Part shown: one piece after another, positions 1-7,825 of the stretch | Layout of the letters: the number at the start of each line of letters is the position of its first letter | How positions within the stretch are numbered: position 1 is the first letter of the stretch | Made by a program: the position numbers and the translations under genes | The notes under the pieces: generated by a model | What the model was told of the DNA's origin: nothing | Seen by the model: the letters and a program-made list of their open reading frames with translations, nothing else | The model's database searches: none | Source: Planctomyces sp. | Lineage (GTDB): Bacteria; Planctomycetota; Planctomycetia; Planctomycetales; Planctomycetaceae | Reading direction: 5' to 3' | Length of the DNA stretch: 32,731 nt | NCBI GenBank assembly: GCA_005778115.1 | Contig: SXKJ01000372.1 | Location: forward strand, 1-32,731

Positions 1-28
1 CGCTCGCCTAGGTCGCTGGTGAGGTTGG

Positions 29-2758
29 GTGCCAGCCAAAGCTGTCTACACTCCGCGAATGCTCGAACCGCTTCCGATTGACGATGTCTTGCCGCAGGTT
101 GTCGCCGCGCTGCGTGAAACCTCTTCCGTTGTGCTACGTGCTCCAACCGGAGCCGGCAAGACAACGCGTGTGCCTCCGGCGCTGCTCGATGCCCTCGTCG
201 TTACATCGACTGAAACTCGTGACTCTGAGCGGCACGGCGCTAGCCGCCGGTCACCGGTGGCTAGCGCCATTCCGCTCACAACCCCCGATCGACGGCGCGT
301 GATCGTGCTGGAACCTCGGCGCGTCGCTGCGCGAGCGGCGGCGCGGCGCATGACGTTTGAACGCGGCGGGACGCTGGGTGACGAAGTCGGCTATCAGGTG
401 CGGTTCGATCGGAAGTGGTGCGAACGGACACGCATCCTGGTCGTGACCGAAGGAACGCTCGTGCGGATGTTGCAGGATGATCCGTTTCTGGATTCGGTCG
501 CGGCGGTCGTCTTCGATGAGTTCCACGAGCGGAGCCTCGATACCGATCTGTCGCTGGGCATGGTTCGGCGAGTTCAACAGACGGTGCGGCCCGATCTGAA
601 GATGGTCGTGATGTCGGCGACGCTCGGCGTGGAAGCGGTGTCGAAGTTCTTGGGAAATGCTCCGATCGTTTCTAGTGAAGGGCGGTTGTTTCCGGTCGAT
701 GTCTTGTATGAGCCTCGTGGTGATCGCGTTCCGCTCGGAGCGGCGGTGGCTGGTGCGATCGAAGAGCGGATGCGTGCCACGGGGTCGGGAGTCTTTTTCC
801 GAGCGGCCGTCACTGGACTCAGTATGTCATGCGAAGAATCGGCCGCTCGGAAAAAGACTCCCGACCCCTTAGGTGACATCCTCGTCTTTCTGCCGGGGCA
901 GCGTGAGATTCGTGAGACGGCTCGTGAGTTGGAATCGCTCGCACGCGAGCATGATCTCTTGGTGATGCCGCTATTCGGCGAGCTGTCGCCGGAGCAACAG
1001 GACGCGGCGTTGCAGCGACAATCGAAACGCAAGATTGTGCTTGCGACCAACGTCGCTGAAACGTCGGTCACGGTCGACGGAGTCACGTTGGTCATCGACA
1101 CGGGACTCAGTCGGCAACTGCGGTTCGATCCGAACGTCGGCTTGGATCGCCTCGAATTGCTCCCGATCTCGCGCGGGAGCGCCGAGCAACGCGCTGGCCG
1201 AGCGGGACGTCAGCAACCGGGGCTGTGCATTCGCCTGTGGAACGAAGCCTCGCATCGCGCTCGGCCGGAGCACACGACCCCAGAGATTCAACGAGTCGAT
1301 CTGGCTGGCCCAGTGCTGCAATTGAAAGCTTGGGGCGAAACCGACGTCCTCGCGTTTCCGTGGTTCGAGCCGCCACGAGCCGAGTCGATCGAACACGCGG
1401 AGTCGGTGTTGCGACGGCTCAGCGCGATCGACTTGCATGGCAACGTGACCGAACTGGGAGCAACGCTTGCAAAGCTGCCGGTGCATCCGCGATTGGGGCG
1501 GCTGTTGATCGAGGGGGCACGGCTCGGACAGCCGGAACGAGCGGCGCTGGCAGCGGCGTTGTTGTCGGAACGCGATCCGTTTGAGTCGCACGCGAGCCGC
1601 GTGCGCCACGCGGCGGCGAGCCAGTCGGATGTCCTCGACCGAGTCGAAGCGTTGGAAGAGTTCGAGCGAACCGGCCGCGAAGCGACGACACATGGTCGGC
1701 TCAATCGCGGAGCGGCGCAGTTTGTCGTGCAGACGAAAGAGCAGTTGCTGCGGTTGGTTCGTAGTTCCGCCTTCAGGCGGCCAATGAAGTCACCGCCTGA
1801 AGGCGGAACTACGAACGACGAGGCACTGCTTCGCGCCCTTCTCGCCGCGTTCCCCGATCGCTTGGCGAAGCGGCGCGAAGCAAACAGTCCGCGAGCCGTG
1901 ATGGTTGGCGGTCGCGGGATCAAGCTGGCCCCCGGCAGCCGAGTCACTCAACCCGATTTGTTCTTGTGTCTCGACGTCGAAGGGAGCGGCAGCGAAGCGC
2001 TCGTCCGCTCCGCATCCGCTGTCGATCGAAGTTGGCTGACGGATGAGTTGTTGACGGTCGGCACCGACGTCTACTTCGATGAGCCAAGCGGCAGAGTCCA
2101 AGCTCGGCGGCGAGTCACTTGGGATGACCTCATCCTGGAAGAGTCCCCTGCCCCGCTGCCTGAAGGCGACTCGGTCTCGCGGATGCTGGCCGAGGCCGCG
2201 ACGACACATTGGGATGACGTGCGGCCAAAGGAAGATTCGCCCGCCGCACGATTCCTCGCGCGCGTTCGCAGCCTGCGCGACTGGTTGCCAGAGTTGAACC
2301 TCTCCAACTTCGACGACGCGCAGTTGCAGTCGCTGTTGCCAAGCCTGTGCCTCGGACGCCGATCGCTCGACGATCTGCGAAACGCTCCGTGGGTGGAGAC
2401 GATCCAAGCCGCGCTGACACCCGCGCAATGGCTGGCGGTCGAGCGAGAAGCTCCGACACACTTAACCGTCCCCAGCGGCAGTCGCATCGCGTTGGAGTAC
2501 GAACCCGGTCGCTCTCCGATCTTGGCCGTCCGCATCCAAGAAGTCTTCGGCCTGCGCGAGACCCCGCGGGTCGCTCGTGGCCGAGTCCCCGTGCTGTTGC
2601 ACCTGCTGGCTCCCAACTACCGCCCGCAGCAAGTGACCGACGACCTGCCGAGCTTCTGGGCCAACGCCTACCCAATCATTCGCGGCGAACTCCGCCGCCG
2701 CTACCCACGCCATCCGTGGCCCGACGACCCGCTGACAGCAGCGGCGATCAAAAAGTAG
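29..2758 (+). CDS. hrpB: ATP-dependent DEAH-box helicase HrpB with in-frame palindromic insertions
   Basis: Superfamily 2 helicase of the HrpB type; in other bacteria its role is RNA-related but poorly defined. Visible motifs (numbered from the GTG): Walker A APTGAGKTT at 38-46, DEFH box at 163-166, SAT at 196-198, TNVAETS near 340, and QRAGRAGR at 387-394. The HrpB-type C-terminal region runs to the end, closing on a YPRHPWPDDP motif. At 909 residues it is about 100 longer than E. coli HrpB. Part of the excess is three inserted palindromes at residues about 67-83, 251-280 and 577-596, listed separately. The GTG start has a GAGG four bases upstream. An ATG at 59 gives a more HrpB-like N-terminus (MLEPLPIDDVLP) but has no visible ribosome site, so the start is open. 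The family call is very secure. Confidence 0.95.
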   Translation: MPAKAVYTPRMLEPLPIDDVLPQVVAALRETSSVVLRAPTGAGKTTRVPPALLDALVVTSTETRDSERHGASRRSPVASAIPLTTPDRRRVIVLEPRRVAARAAARRMTFERGGTLGDEVGYQVRFDRKWCERTRILVVTEGTLVRMLQDDPFLDSVAAVVFDEFHERSLDTDLSLGMVRRVQQTVRPDLKMVVMSATLGVEAVSKFLGNAPIVSSEGRLFPVDVLYEPRGDRVPLGAAVAGAIEERMRATGSGVFFRAAVTGLSMSCEESAARKKTPDPLGDILVFLPGQREIRETARELESLAREHDLLVMPLFGELSPEQQDAALQRQSKRKIVLATNVAETSVTVDGVTLVIDTGLSRQLRFDPNVGLDRLELLPISRGSAEQRAGRAGRQQPGLCIRLWNEASHRARPEHTTPEIQRVDLAGPVLQLKAWGETDVLAFPWFEPPRAESIEHAESVLRRLSAIDLHGNVTELGATLAKLPVHPRLGRLLIEGARLGQPERAALAAALLSERDPFESHASRVRHAAASQSDVLDRVEALEEFERTGREATTHGRLNRGAAQFVVQTKEQLLRLVRSSAFRRPMKSPPEGGTTNDEALLRALLAAFPDRLAKRREANSPRAVMVGGRGIKLAPGSRVTQPDLFLCLDVEGSGSEALVRSASAVDRSWLTDELLTVGTDVYFDEPSGRVQARRRVTWDDLILEESPAPLPEGDSVSRMLAEAATTHWDDVRPKEDSPAARFLARVRSLRDWLPELNLSNFDDAQLQSLLPSLCLGRRSLDDLRNAPWVETIQAALTPAQWLAVEREAPTHLTVPSGSRIALEYEPGRSPILAVRIQEVFGLRETPRVARGRVPVLLHLLAPNYRPQQVTDDLPSFWANAYPIIRGELRRRYPRHPWPDDPLTAAAIKK
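227..277. repeat. Palindromic element 1 inside hrpB
   Basis: Two 24-bp arms (227-250 and 254-277) match at 21 of 24 positions around a 3-bp spacer, making a near-continuous hairpin. It reads through in frame as residues about 67-83 of HrpB, between helicase motif I and the conserved LEPRR segment, where E. coli HrpB has only a short loop. The core includes GGCGCTAGCC. Confidence 0.8.
781..868. repeat. Palindromic element 2 inside hrpB
   Basis: Perfect 29-bp inverted arms at 781-809 and 840-868 enclose a 30-bp loop. The element is translated in frame as residues about 251-280, starting SGVFFRAAV and ending KKTPDP. It interrupts the junction between the conserved ATGSG and DILVFLPG segments, which are nearly adjacent in ordinary HrpB. 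The perfect arms suggest recent insertion. Confidence 0.9.
1757..1816. repeat. Palindromic element 3 inside hrpB (GTTCGTAGTTCCGCC family)
   Basis: Perfect 24-bp arms at 1757-1780 and 1793-1816 flank a 12-bp loop. It is translated in frame as residues about 577-596, beginning RSSAFRR and ending PPEGGTTN. The same element family sits inside the dehydrogenase gene at 10309-10375, with a different spacer and a different reading frame for the left arm. Confidence 0.9.
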
Positions 2759-2815
2759 ACGAGTCACTCCGTGAATCGAAGAATTCGCGCGGTGCGAGGG
2801 TCTCCCGCACGTCGG

Positions 2816-4357
2816 TCACGGCAGGTCGATGACAAAGTGACCGATCAGCGAGTGCCGCTCGTAAGACAGCAAATACAGGTGCAGTCGCTGCGGATTGTCG
2901 GGGTCGCGGTGCAACACGGGACCGTCGATGCCGAGGGCGTGGTGGTCGATCCAGCGGTTGTCAGCTTCGAGCAGCAGGCTGAAGAATGGCGACTGCGCGG
3001 GCGGACGCTTCAGCAGGTCGGCATAGCTTTGAGAGAACGGCGGGATGCCAATGCCCATCGGCATGTACAAGCCGTTCGAGTAGTCGGCGATCGGCAGTTG
3101 CGGGATCGACGTGACATCCAGACCGCTCACGAAAAAGCGGCACACGCTGGGGGCGTGCGAGCATTCAAATTGCAGTTCGATCTCGTGCAACGGTGTCGGC
3201 GATGCTGGTGAGGTGATCGTGCGGACGATCGCCTTCTTGAAGCGGTCCATGCGTGCGAAGTCATTGCCGTGCGGGTGTCGCGAGCTGTACCGCCCCGGTG
3301 GGATGAACGACGCGAAGGTCACCGAACGGCCGTCAAAAAAATCCTGCCACTTCACGACATTCGTCGCCGTGGTCGTGCGGCGTTTGCGAACTTGCTCACC
3401 GCCGAGAATTAGGCGTTCGGTGGGATCGAACTTCGTTTCGGCGTCCACTTCGGATGTCACTCGTCGCAGCCCGTCGAGATTCATCACCGTCCCGGCTGGA
3501 TCGAACCAGTGCTCCAAGTAGTACCAGTGATCGTTGAACTTCAGGCCGGTGTTTCGCTCGAACAACCGCCCGTAATGCCCCAGCGGGAACGTGAACCAGC
3601 CTTGATAATAAAGTTGCTTTCCCGCCGGGCCTTTTGTGAACAGCAGGATTTCCCACAAACCGGCGTTGAGACAGTTCTTCGCCAGTTCGGCGCTGAAGAG
3701 GTTGTCTTTCTCGAAGCCGTCTCCGCCAGAGATTTCGACGTCGGACTTCAGGTCGAATTTCACTTGCTGCCGATTCCATTGTCGGTCGGTCAGCGCGATG
3801 CGCCGCAAGCCCGCGTCGGCTTTCGTCCATTCCGGCAAGCTCGGCGTCAGCAGGCTAACATCGACGTTCTTGAACACGATCTTCGCCACATGCGACGCCG
3901 ACGGTTCGATGACGAAGTCAAAGTGAGTTTCGTCCTTCTTGATCAGCTTGAGCGTTCGGCCCTGATAGCCGCCATGCACGGGGCTTCTGTCGGCTGGGTC
4001 TTCGGGATACTCCGAACTGGAGTACTCACGAATCGGGACCGTCATCTCATCGGCCAACTGATACCGCTGCTTTGTCCGGTCACCGACCGCTCCGACGACC
4101 AATGCGATCACGCTCGCGGCGACCAGCAGCTTTGTTGATCGACTCGCGCTCCAAACGACTAGCCCGCGTGCTCCGAGAACCAACACGCCGAGAACCATCA
4201 ACCCGCCCTGTAAAATCGGCGACTGCGACCAAGCAAACCCGACTCCCGCCAACACGACAAACGCCGCGATGAACAACGGACTCCAAAACCGATCTCGCCG
4301 CACGGGCGTGCTGGCACCAATCGGCTCACTTTTTGTTTGTGGCGATTCTCGATTCAT
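2816..4357 (-). CDS. Membrane-anchored protein of unknown function
   Basis: I do not recognise the family. From the ATG at 4357 (513 aa) the first 23 residues are polar. They are followed by three probable membrane helices at about 28-44, 47-69 and 76-93. A long soluble part of about 420 residues follows, rich in aromatic and charged residues. The likely picture is an N-terminally anchored protein with a large extracytoplasmic or cytoplasmic domain; the sequence does not settle which. An upstream TTG at 4369 also opens the frame, but a GAGAGAG tract lies seven bases or so before the ATG and overlaps that TTG, so the ATG is preferred. It ends 58 bp from the end of the convergent hrpB. No catalytic motif stands out. 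Confidence 0.8.
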   Translation of the reverse strand: MNRESPQTKSEPIGASTPVRRDRFWSPLFIAAFVVLAGVGFAWSQSPILQGGLMVLGVLVLGARGLVVWSASRSTKLLVAASVIALVVGAVGDRTKQRYQLADEMTVPIREYSSSEYPEDPADRSPVHGGYQGRTLKLIKKDETHFDFVIEPSASHVAKIVFKNVDVSLLTPSLPEWTKADAGLRRIALTDRQWNRQQVKFDLKSDVEISGGDGFEKDNLFSAELAKNCLNAGLWEILLFTKGPAGKQLYYQGWFTFPLGHYGRLFERNTGLKFNDHWYYLEHWFDPAGTVMNLDGLRRVTSEVDAETKFDPTERLILGGEQVRKRRTTTATNVVKWQDFFDGRSVTFASFIPPGRYSSRHPHGNDFARMDRFKKAIVRTITSPASPTPLHEIELQFECSHAPSVCRFFVSGLDVTSIPQLPIADYSNGLYMPMGIGIPPFSQSYADLLKRPPAQSPFFSLLLEADNRWIDHHALGIDGPVLHRDPDNPQRLHLYLLSYERHSLIGHFVIDLP

Positions 4358-4405
4358 CGACTCTCTCAAATCAAAAACTAGCGAGGCTTCACCTCAGACC
4401 TGCCT

Positions 4406-4474
4406 TTCATTCGCGCTCCACTGAATTCGCGCGGCTCAAAATTGGCCGCGCGAATTCAGTGGGGCGCGAATGAA
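4406..4474. repeat. Intergenic inverted repeat
   Basis: Thirty-base arms at 4406-4435 and 4445-4474 match at 29 of 30 positions around a 9-bp loop. It lies between the porin stop (4597) and the start of the unknown membrane protein (4357), both on the minus strand. It could act as a terminator for the porin transcript, but has no U-tract. The rest of the 4358-4596 gap shows no gene. Confidence 0.85.
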
Positions 4475-4596
4475 TCGCAAAACTTGACACACTGAAAACA
4501 CAATTGCCGGATCAAGGAGACTAGAGACACGGAGGGCACAGAGCAGACAGGCGGAAATAGTACGGCGAACTGCGGCTCGTGACACGAGACCGTGCC

Positions 4597-6045
4597 TCAA
4601 ATATCCAAGCTGAACCGCAGGCCGAATTCGTGGCTGACGCCGTCGTTGCGAGGGGCCGTGACGTTTCGTTCGGTGAAGATGTAGTTCGCCTGCCAGCGCG
4701 TGTTGATGTTCCAGTGCCAGTTCAGGCCGATCGTGGTGTCACGCATTTCGCCGCCGAAAATCCCCGCGTCATTCAGGTCGATGACCGAATATCGAGCGGC
4801 CAACTCCCAGGCTCCCGCGTGGAAGCACGGGACTTTCTTTCCGCAACCGTCATCTTCCATCGTCCAGAAATTTTGCTTCGGACGAACTCGCGCGAAGCGT
4901 CCCAGCCGTCGGTCATACGCTCGGCTTTCGCCCGTCAAAAAATAGCTGGCTTGAGCGTACCAGCCTTGAAACATCGCGGTGCCGCGATCAACGCCTCCCG
5001 TCACCGCGTCGGTTGTCATGGCCGCCGCATATTCGGCTTGCACGGAGAACGGCCCCCAAATCAACGCTGCCTCCGCCGCCATGGTATGAACCGCGTTTCC
5101 ACCGATCAGTCCTGTATCGACAAACCGAGGCGTCCCCGGAGTATTCCCGTTCCGCAACTCCGGCCGAGCGCGGAACCGCACGGCATCGCGTCCCGACGCC
5201 GGGTCGAACTTCGTGTCTCGGACTTGATACGCCGCGCCGATGTGCAACAAGCAGGTGTCGTCGTCACTGTGCAGGGGCAGGAAGGTCGCGCGAAACGTCC
5301 CGGCGTACTCGCCGTCGCCGAAGTCCGCCGTGTCCGTTTGATCGTCGATCCGATGAAAACAAGCCGCCCACGTCCCATCGGTGTCCGACCAATTGTTGAA
5401 GATCAAGATACCAGGATCGTACTCCTGCCAGAACGCGTCGAACGCGGACGACCGCTCCAAAAACGTGAGCGCGCGATTGCTCGTCACGGACTCCAGGCCC
5501 ATCGGGATCTTGACATGCCCCGCTCGCGCATTGCCGATCACCGGCAACTGGGTCAGGCCAAACCATAAGTCATCAAACGTGACGCTCGGCTGTGCGATCA
5601 ATTCGACATCGAGGTCCCATTCCAGAATCCCGTACGCCTTGCCATCAAATTTGATCCGCCCGCGCCGAAAGAACACGCCGTCCTGAATGTCCCCAATCGT
5701 CGGGTCCGACAACAGCGACTCGCTCTGCCCGAACGCCGTCCAATCCTGTTGAATCAACGCTCCCAGATGCGCCTTGACGCTCCCGTCCTCGGCCTCGAAC
5801 GTCAGCCCGTCACTCCACTTCACAAACTGATGCGGCGGCTTCGGCTTCACGGCGGGATCAGCCGAGATGACGGTGCTCGATAAGCTCGCAGCGATCGGAT
5901 TCGTGCTCGCTTCAACTGCTGATGCGACGATTGGCAATGCCACAGCCGAGTCTGTTGTGATCGGCTCTTGCCCGTACACGGCGACCGCTCCCATCAGTCC
6001 CGAACCGATCAGCAGAAGCTGCCGCACTCGTCTGAAAACCGCCAT
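4597..6045 (-). CDS. OprP/OprO-type phosphate-selective porin family protein
   Basis: Predicted outer-membrane beta-barrel of the phosphate-selective porin O/P family. An N-terminal signal peptide spans about residues 1-25 (basic start, hydrophobic LLLIGSGLMGAVAV, cleavage near VYG-QE). The mature part contains family-like features: a start around HLGALIQQDW, then FFRRGRIKFDGKAYG and GHVKIPMGLESVTSNRALTFLE. Alternating amphipathic strands continue to a terminal strand, FGLRFSLDI. Length (482 aa) suits a 16-strand barrel. The ATG at 6045 is chosen over the adjoining GTG at 6048 because an AAAGGA sits at good spacing. The substrate is not shown by the sequence: family members take up phosphate or polyphosphate, and no pho box or phosphate genes are nearby. 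Confidence 0.88.
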   Translation of the reverse strand: MAVFRRVRQLLLIGSGLMGAVAVYGQEPITTDSAVALPIVASAVEASTNPIAASLSSTVISADPAVKPKPPHQFVKWSDGLTFEAEDGSVKAHLGALIQQDWTAFGQSESLLSDPTIGDIQDGVFFRRGRIKFDGKAYGILEWDLDVELIAQPSVTFDDLWFGLTQLPVIGNARAGHVKIPMGLESVTSNRALTFLERSSAFDAFWQEYDPGILIFNNWSDTDGTWAACFHRIDDQTDTADFGDGEYAGTFRATFLPLHSDDDTCLLHIGAAYQVRDTKFDPASGRDAVRFRARPELRNGNTPGTPRFVDTGLIGGNAVHTMAAEAALIWGPFSVQAEYAAAMTTDAVTGGVDRGTAMFQGWYAQASYFLTGESRAYDRRLGRFARVRPKQNFWTMEDDGCGKKVPCFHAGAWELAARYSVIDLNDAGIFGGEMRDTTIGLNWHWNINTRWQANYIFTERNVTAPRNDGVSHEFGLRFSLDI

Positions 6046-6160
6046 CACGAATCCTTTCCGTGCGCATTCGAGGTTGCCTCGACTTATCGGATTGTGCGTG
6101 TTGTCGCGGTGAGCGAACTCTTGCGGGTCAGGAAAGCTCTCACGGTTGCCCCAAGTTCAC

Positions 6161-6370
6161 CGTAGCCTGACTCTCTGAGTCGGGCGTTCTCTCGCAGAGA
6201 TCCCGACTCGGAGAGTCTGTGAAAGAATCACGCCACTGGGCTTGTCCCAGTGGTTCCCGCGCTTCTGCACTACTCGATTCTTCGAGGACTTTGGTAGTGC
6301 AGAAGCGCGGGAACCACCCCGACAAGCGGGGTGGCGTGATTCTTTCGCAGCCTCGGAAAGTCAGGCTACG
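6161..6370. repeat. Nested foldback element, about 210 bp
   Basis: Several arm pairs lie one inside another: outer arms 6161-6172/6359-6370, middle arms 6221-6235/6332-6346, and inner 22-bp arms 6252-6273/6294-6315. An extra small hairpin lies around 6170-6217. The whole unit can fold into one long imperfect stem, as MITE-like elements do. It occupies most of the gap between the porin start (6045) and the Rieske-PSP1 stop (6458); no gene is visible in that gap. Confidence 0.85.
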
Positions 6371-6457
6371 GGCTTCTCGGAGGGCCGCTCAGACGTGTCA
6401 TGGACGGCATGTGGCGAACCGGTTCTCACATCGCCCGAAACATGCTGGCGACGTCGA

Positions 6458-7396
6458 TCATTTCGCGCTGCAACCGCCTCCGCTGCAGCCGCACGAGGCG
6501 ACCGGGGCGGCGATTTCCAGGACCGAGTTGAAGATCACGTTGAACTCGCGGGCTTGGCTGAGTTCTGAGGCGAGCACCCCCAAGGCGTCCGTCGGCGTGC
6601 CGAGGAAATACAGCACCAGCGTCTTACCGTGGAACAGCAACTCGCCATCCACGACATCGACGGCGACACCACGCTCGGCGAGGCGTCGCGAGGATGTTTC
6701 TAATAACTCTTGGACGAGCGCTTGCTGCCGAGCATCACGTTGGCCGCGAACGTGCTCGAACGATTCCATCGGCGTGAGTTTTCGTTGCAGCTCGCCAGTC
6801 GGGCGGATCACTTTGCCGACATCATTGAGCGGCGGTTCGGTCATCAGCGGCGAGAGGGCTTCGCCGACTTCGACGCCGCGCGGCGTTTCGATCAGCACTC
6901 GCTCGCCGTGGCGACATTCGAGCGGCTCGGTCGAGCGATACCGGAAGTAGCCGGTCCAGGCCATCGCTCCGTAACGGACCAGACAGCGCGAGGCGTTGCG
7001 CCAATCGACCGCCTGGTCGGTCTCGCTCGCGGAATCGTCGGGGGGACCAACTGCTTGATGAGTGATTTCTGGCTCCGAGGAGAGCGTGATCCACAACTCG
7101 CCGTCGCGGACTTCGAGCGCGTGCGTGCCGACTTTGAAGCCCGGTCGGCCGATCGCTTCGCCGGTGCGCAGGTCGAACTGCCAATGATGCCAGCCACAGG
7201 TGACGACCGACTCGCTGCACTTCCCGGCCGCCAGCGAGGCTCCGCTGTGCGGGCAATGGTTGTCGATCGCGAACCAGTTTTGCTCGCGGTGGAAGACGCT
7301 GATCTCGCGGCCTTCGACGAAGAAGACCTGAGACGTGCCAACTCGAATGTCGTCCGCAGGTCCAAGCGAAAGTTGTTCGGCGGTCACAGTCAGCAT
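6458..7396 (-). CDS. Rieske [2Fe-2S] domain fused to a PSP1 domain
   Basis: A 312-residue two-domain protein. Residues about 1-106 form a soluble Rieske/NirD-type domain with ligands C48-x-H50 and C67-x2-H70 in the settings NHCPHSGASL and TCGWHHWQFD. Residues about 137-297 match the PSP1 fold of YaaT-like proteins: an N-terminal part GYFRYRSTEPLECRHGERV with IETPRGVEVGE, then a long charged helix and the hallmark VDVVDGELLFHGKTLVLYF. A cysteine tail, SCGCSGGGCSAK, closes the protein where YaaT proteins carry a cysteine-rich segment. B. subtilis YaaT works in the RicAFT complex, which holds Fe-S clusters, so a second metal centre here is plausible. The role is unknown; electron transfer or redox sensing is inference. 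It starts at an ATG with GGGAG about 12 bases upstream, next to the edge of a large foldback. Confidence 0.85.
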   Translation of the reverse strand: MLTVTAEQLSLGPADDIRVGTSQVFFVEGREISVFHREQNWFAIDNHCPHSGASLAAGKCSESVVTCGWHHWQFDLRTGEAIGRPGFKVGTHALEVRDGELWITLSSEPEITHQAVGPPDDSASETDQAVDWRNASRCLVRYGAMAWTGYFRYRSTEPLECRHGERVLIETPRGVEVGEALSPLMTEPPLNDVGKVIRPTGELQRKLTPMESFEHVRGQRDARQQALVQELLETSSRRLAERGVAVDVVDGELLFHGKTLVLYFLGTPTDALGVLASELSQAREFNVIFNSVLEIAAPVASCGCSGGGCSAK

Positions 7397-7409
7397 GTCG
7401 AGCGTGCTC

Positions 7410-7722
7410 CCAATGGAACGTCCGAGACGTGCAATGCGGCGATTTCAATTGCCCAATTCGCCCCCATCGACCTTGTGTCGATGGAGCGCAAGATGGCGCG
7501 CTAAACAAATGACTTCGGCCTGTTTTCCGACCCCATCCGCCTTGCGCGGATGGTGAATGAGATCGTTGGCTCACTGGCCTCGAAATCTGCTTCACCATCC
7601 GCACAAGGCGGATGGGGTCTGACAGCGCTCGCCGATTTGGCTTAGCTCACCATCGTGCGCTCCATCCAGGCGAGCTGGATGGGGGCGGATCAAATCGCTT
7701 TGTGCGTCTTGCGTTCCAATGG
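7410..7722. repeat. Large imperfect foldback (MITE-like) between divergent genes
   Basis: The left half (7410-7557) and the right half (7591-7722) are inverted copies of each other. Outer arms are 7410-7420/7711-7722 (TGGAACG type). The next segment shares CGCCCCCATC, GATGGAGCGCA and GCTAA in matching order. The inner near-perfect arms are about 7528-7557/7591-7620. The element fills the space between the Rieske-PSP1 start (7396) and the dehydrogenase start (7826), so it must contain or displace their promoters. No ORF with gene character lies in it. The remaining 7723-7825 holds only the dehydrogenase leader. Confidence 0.85.
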
Positions 7723-7825
7723 TCAGCAGTTTGGTCTGCAAACCAGAGGCACGCAATGTCGTCGCGTGCTGGCGCGTGCGATAACATCTCGCGACTTCGA
7801 TCTGAATCCACTAGGAGCTGCCATC

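Noticed and set aside
971..1693. Antisense frames opposite hrpB (also 1288-1947 and 1790-2461)
   Set aside because: High-GC shadows; they cross conserved helicase motifs and have no start signals.
7655..7825. N-terminal extension of the dehydrogenase to a GTG at 7655
   Set aside because: The extension reads through the foldback and places the signal peptide internally; AGGAG before GTG 7826 and the signal peptide there fix the start.
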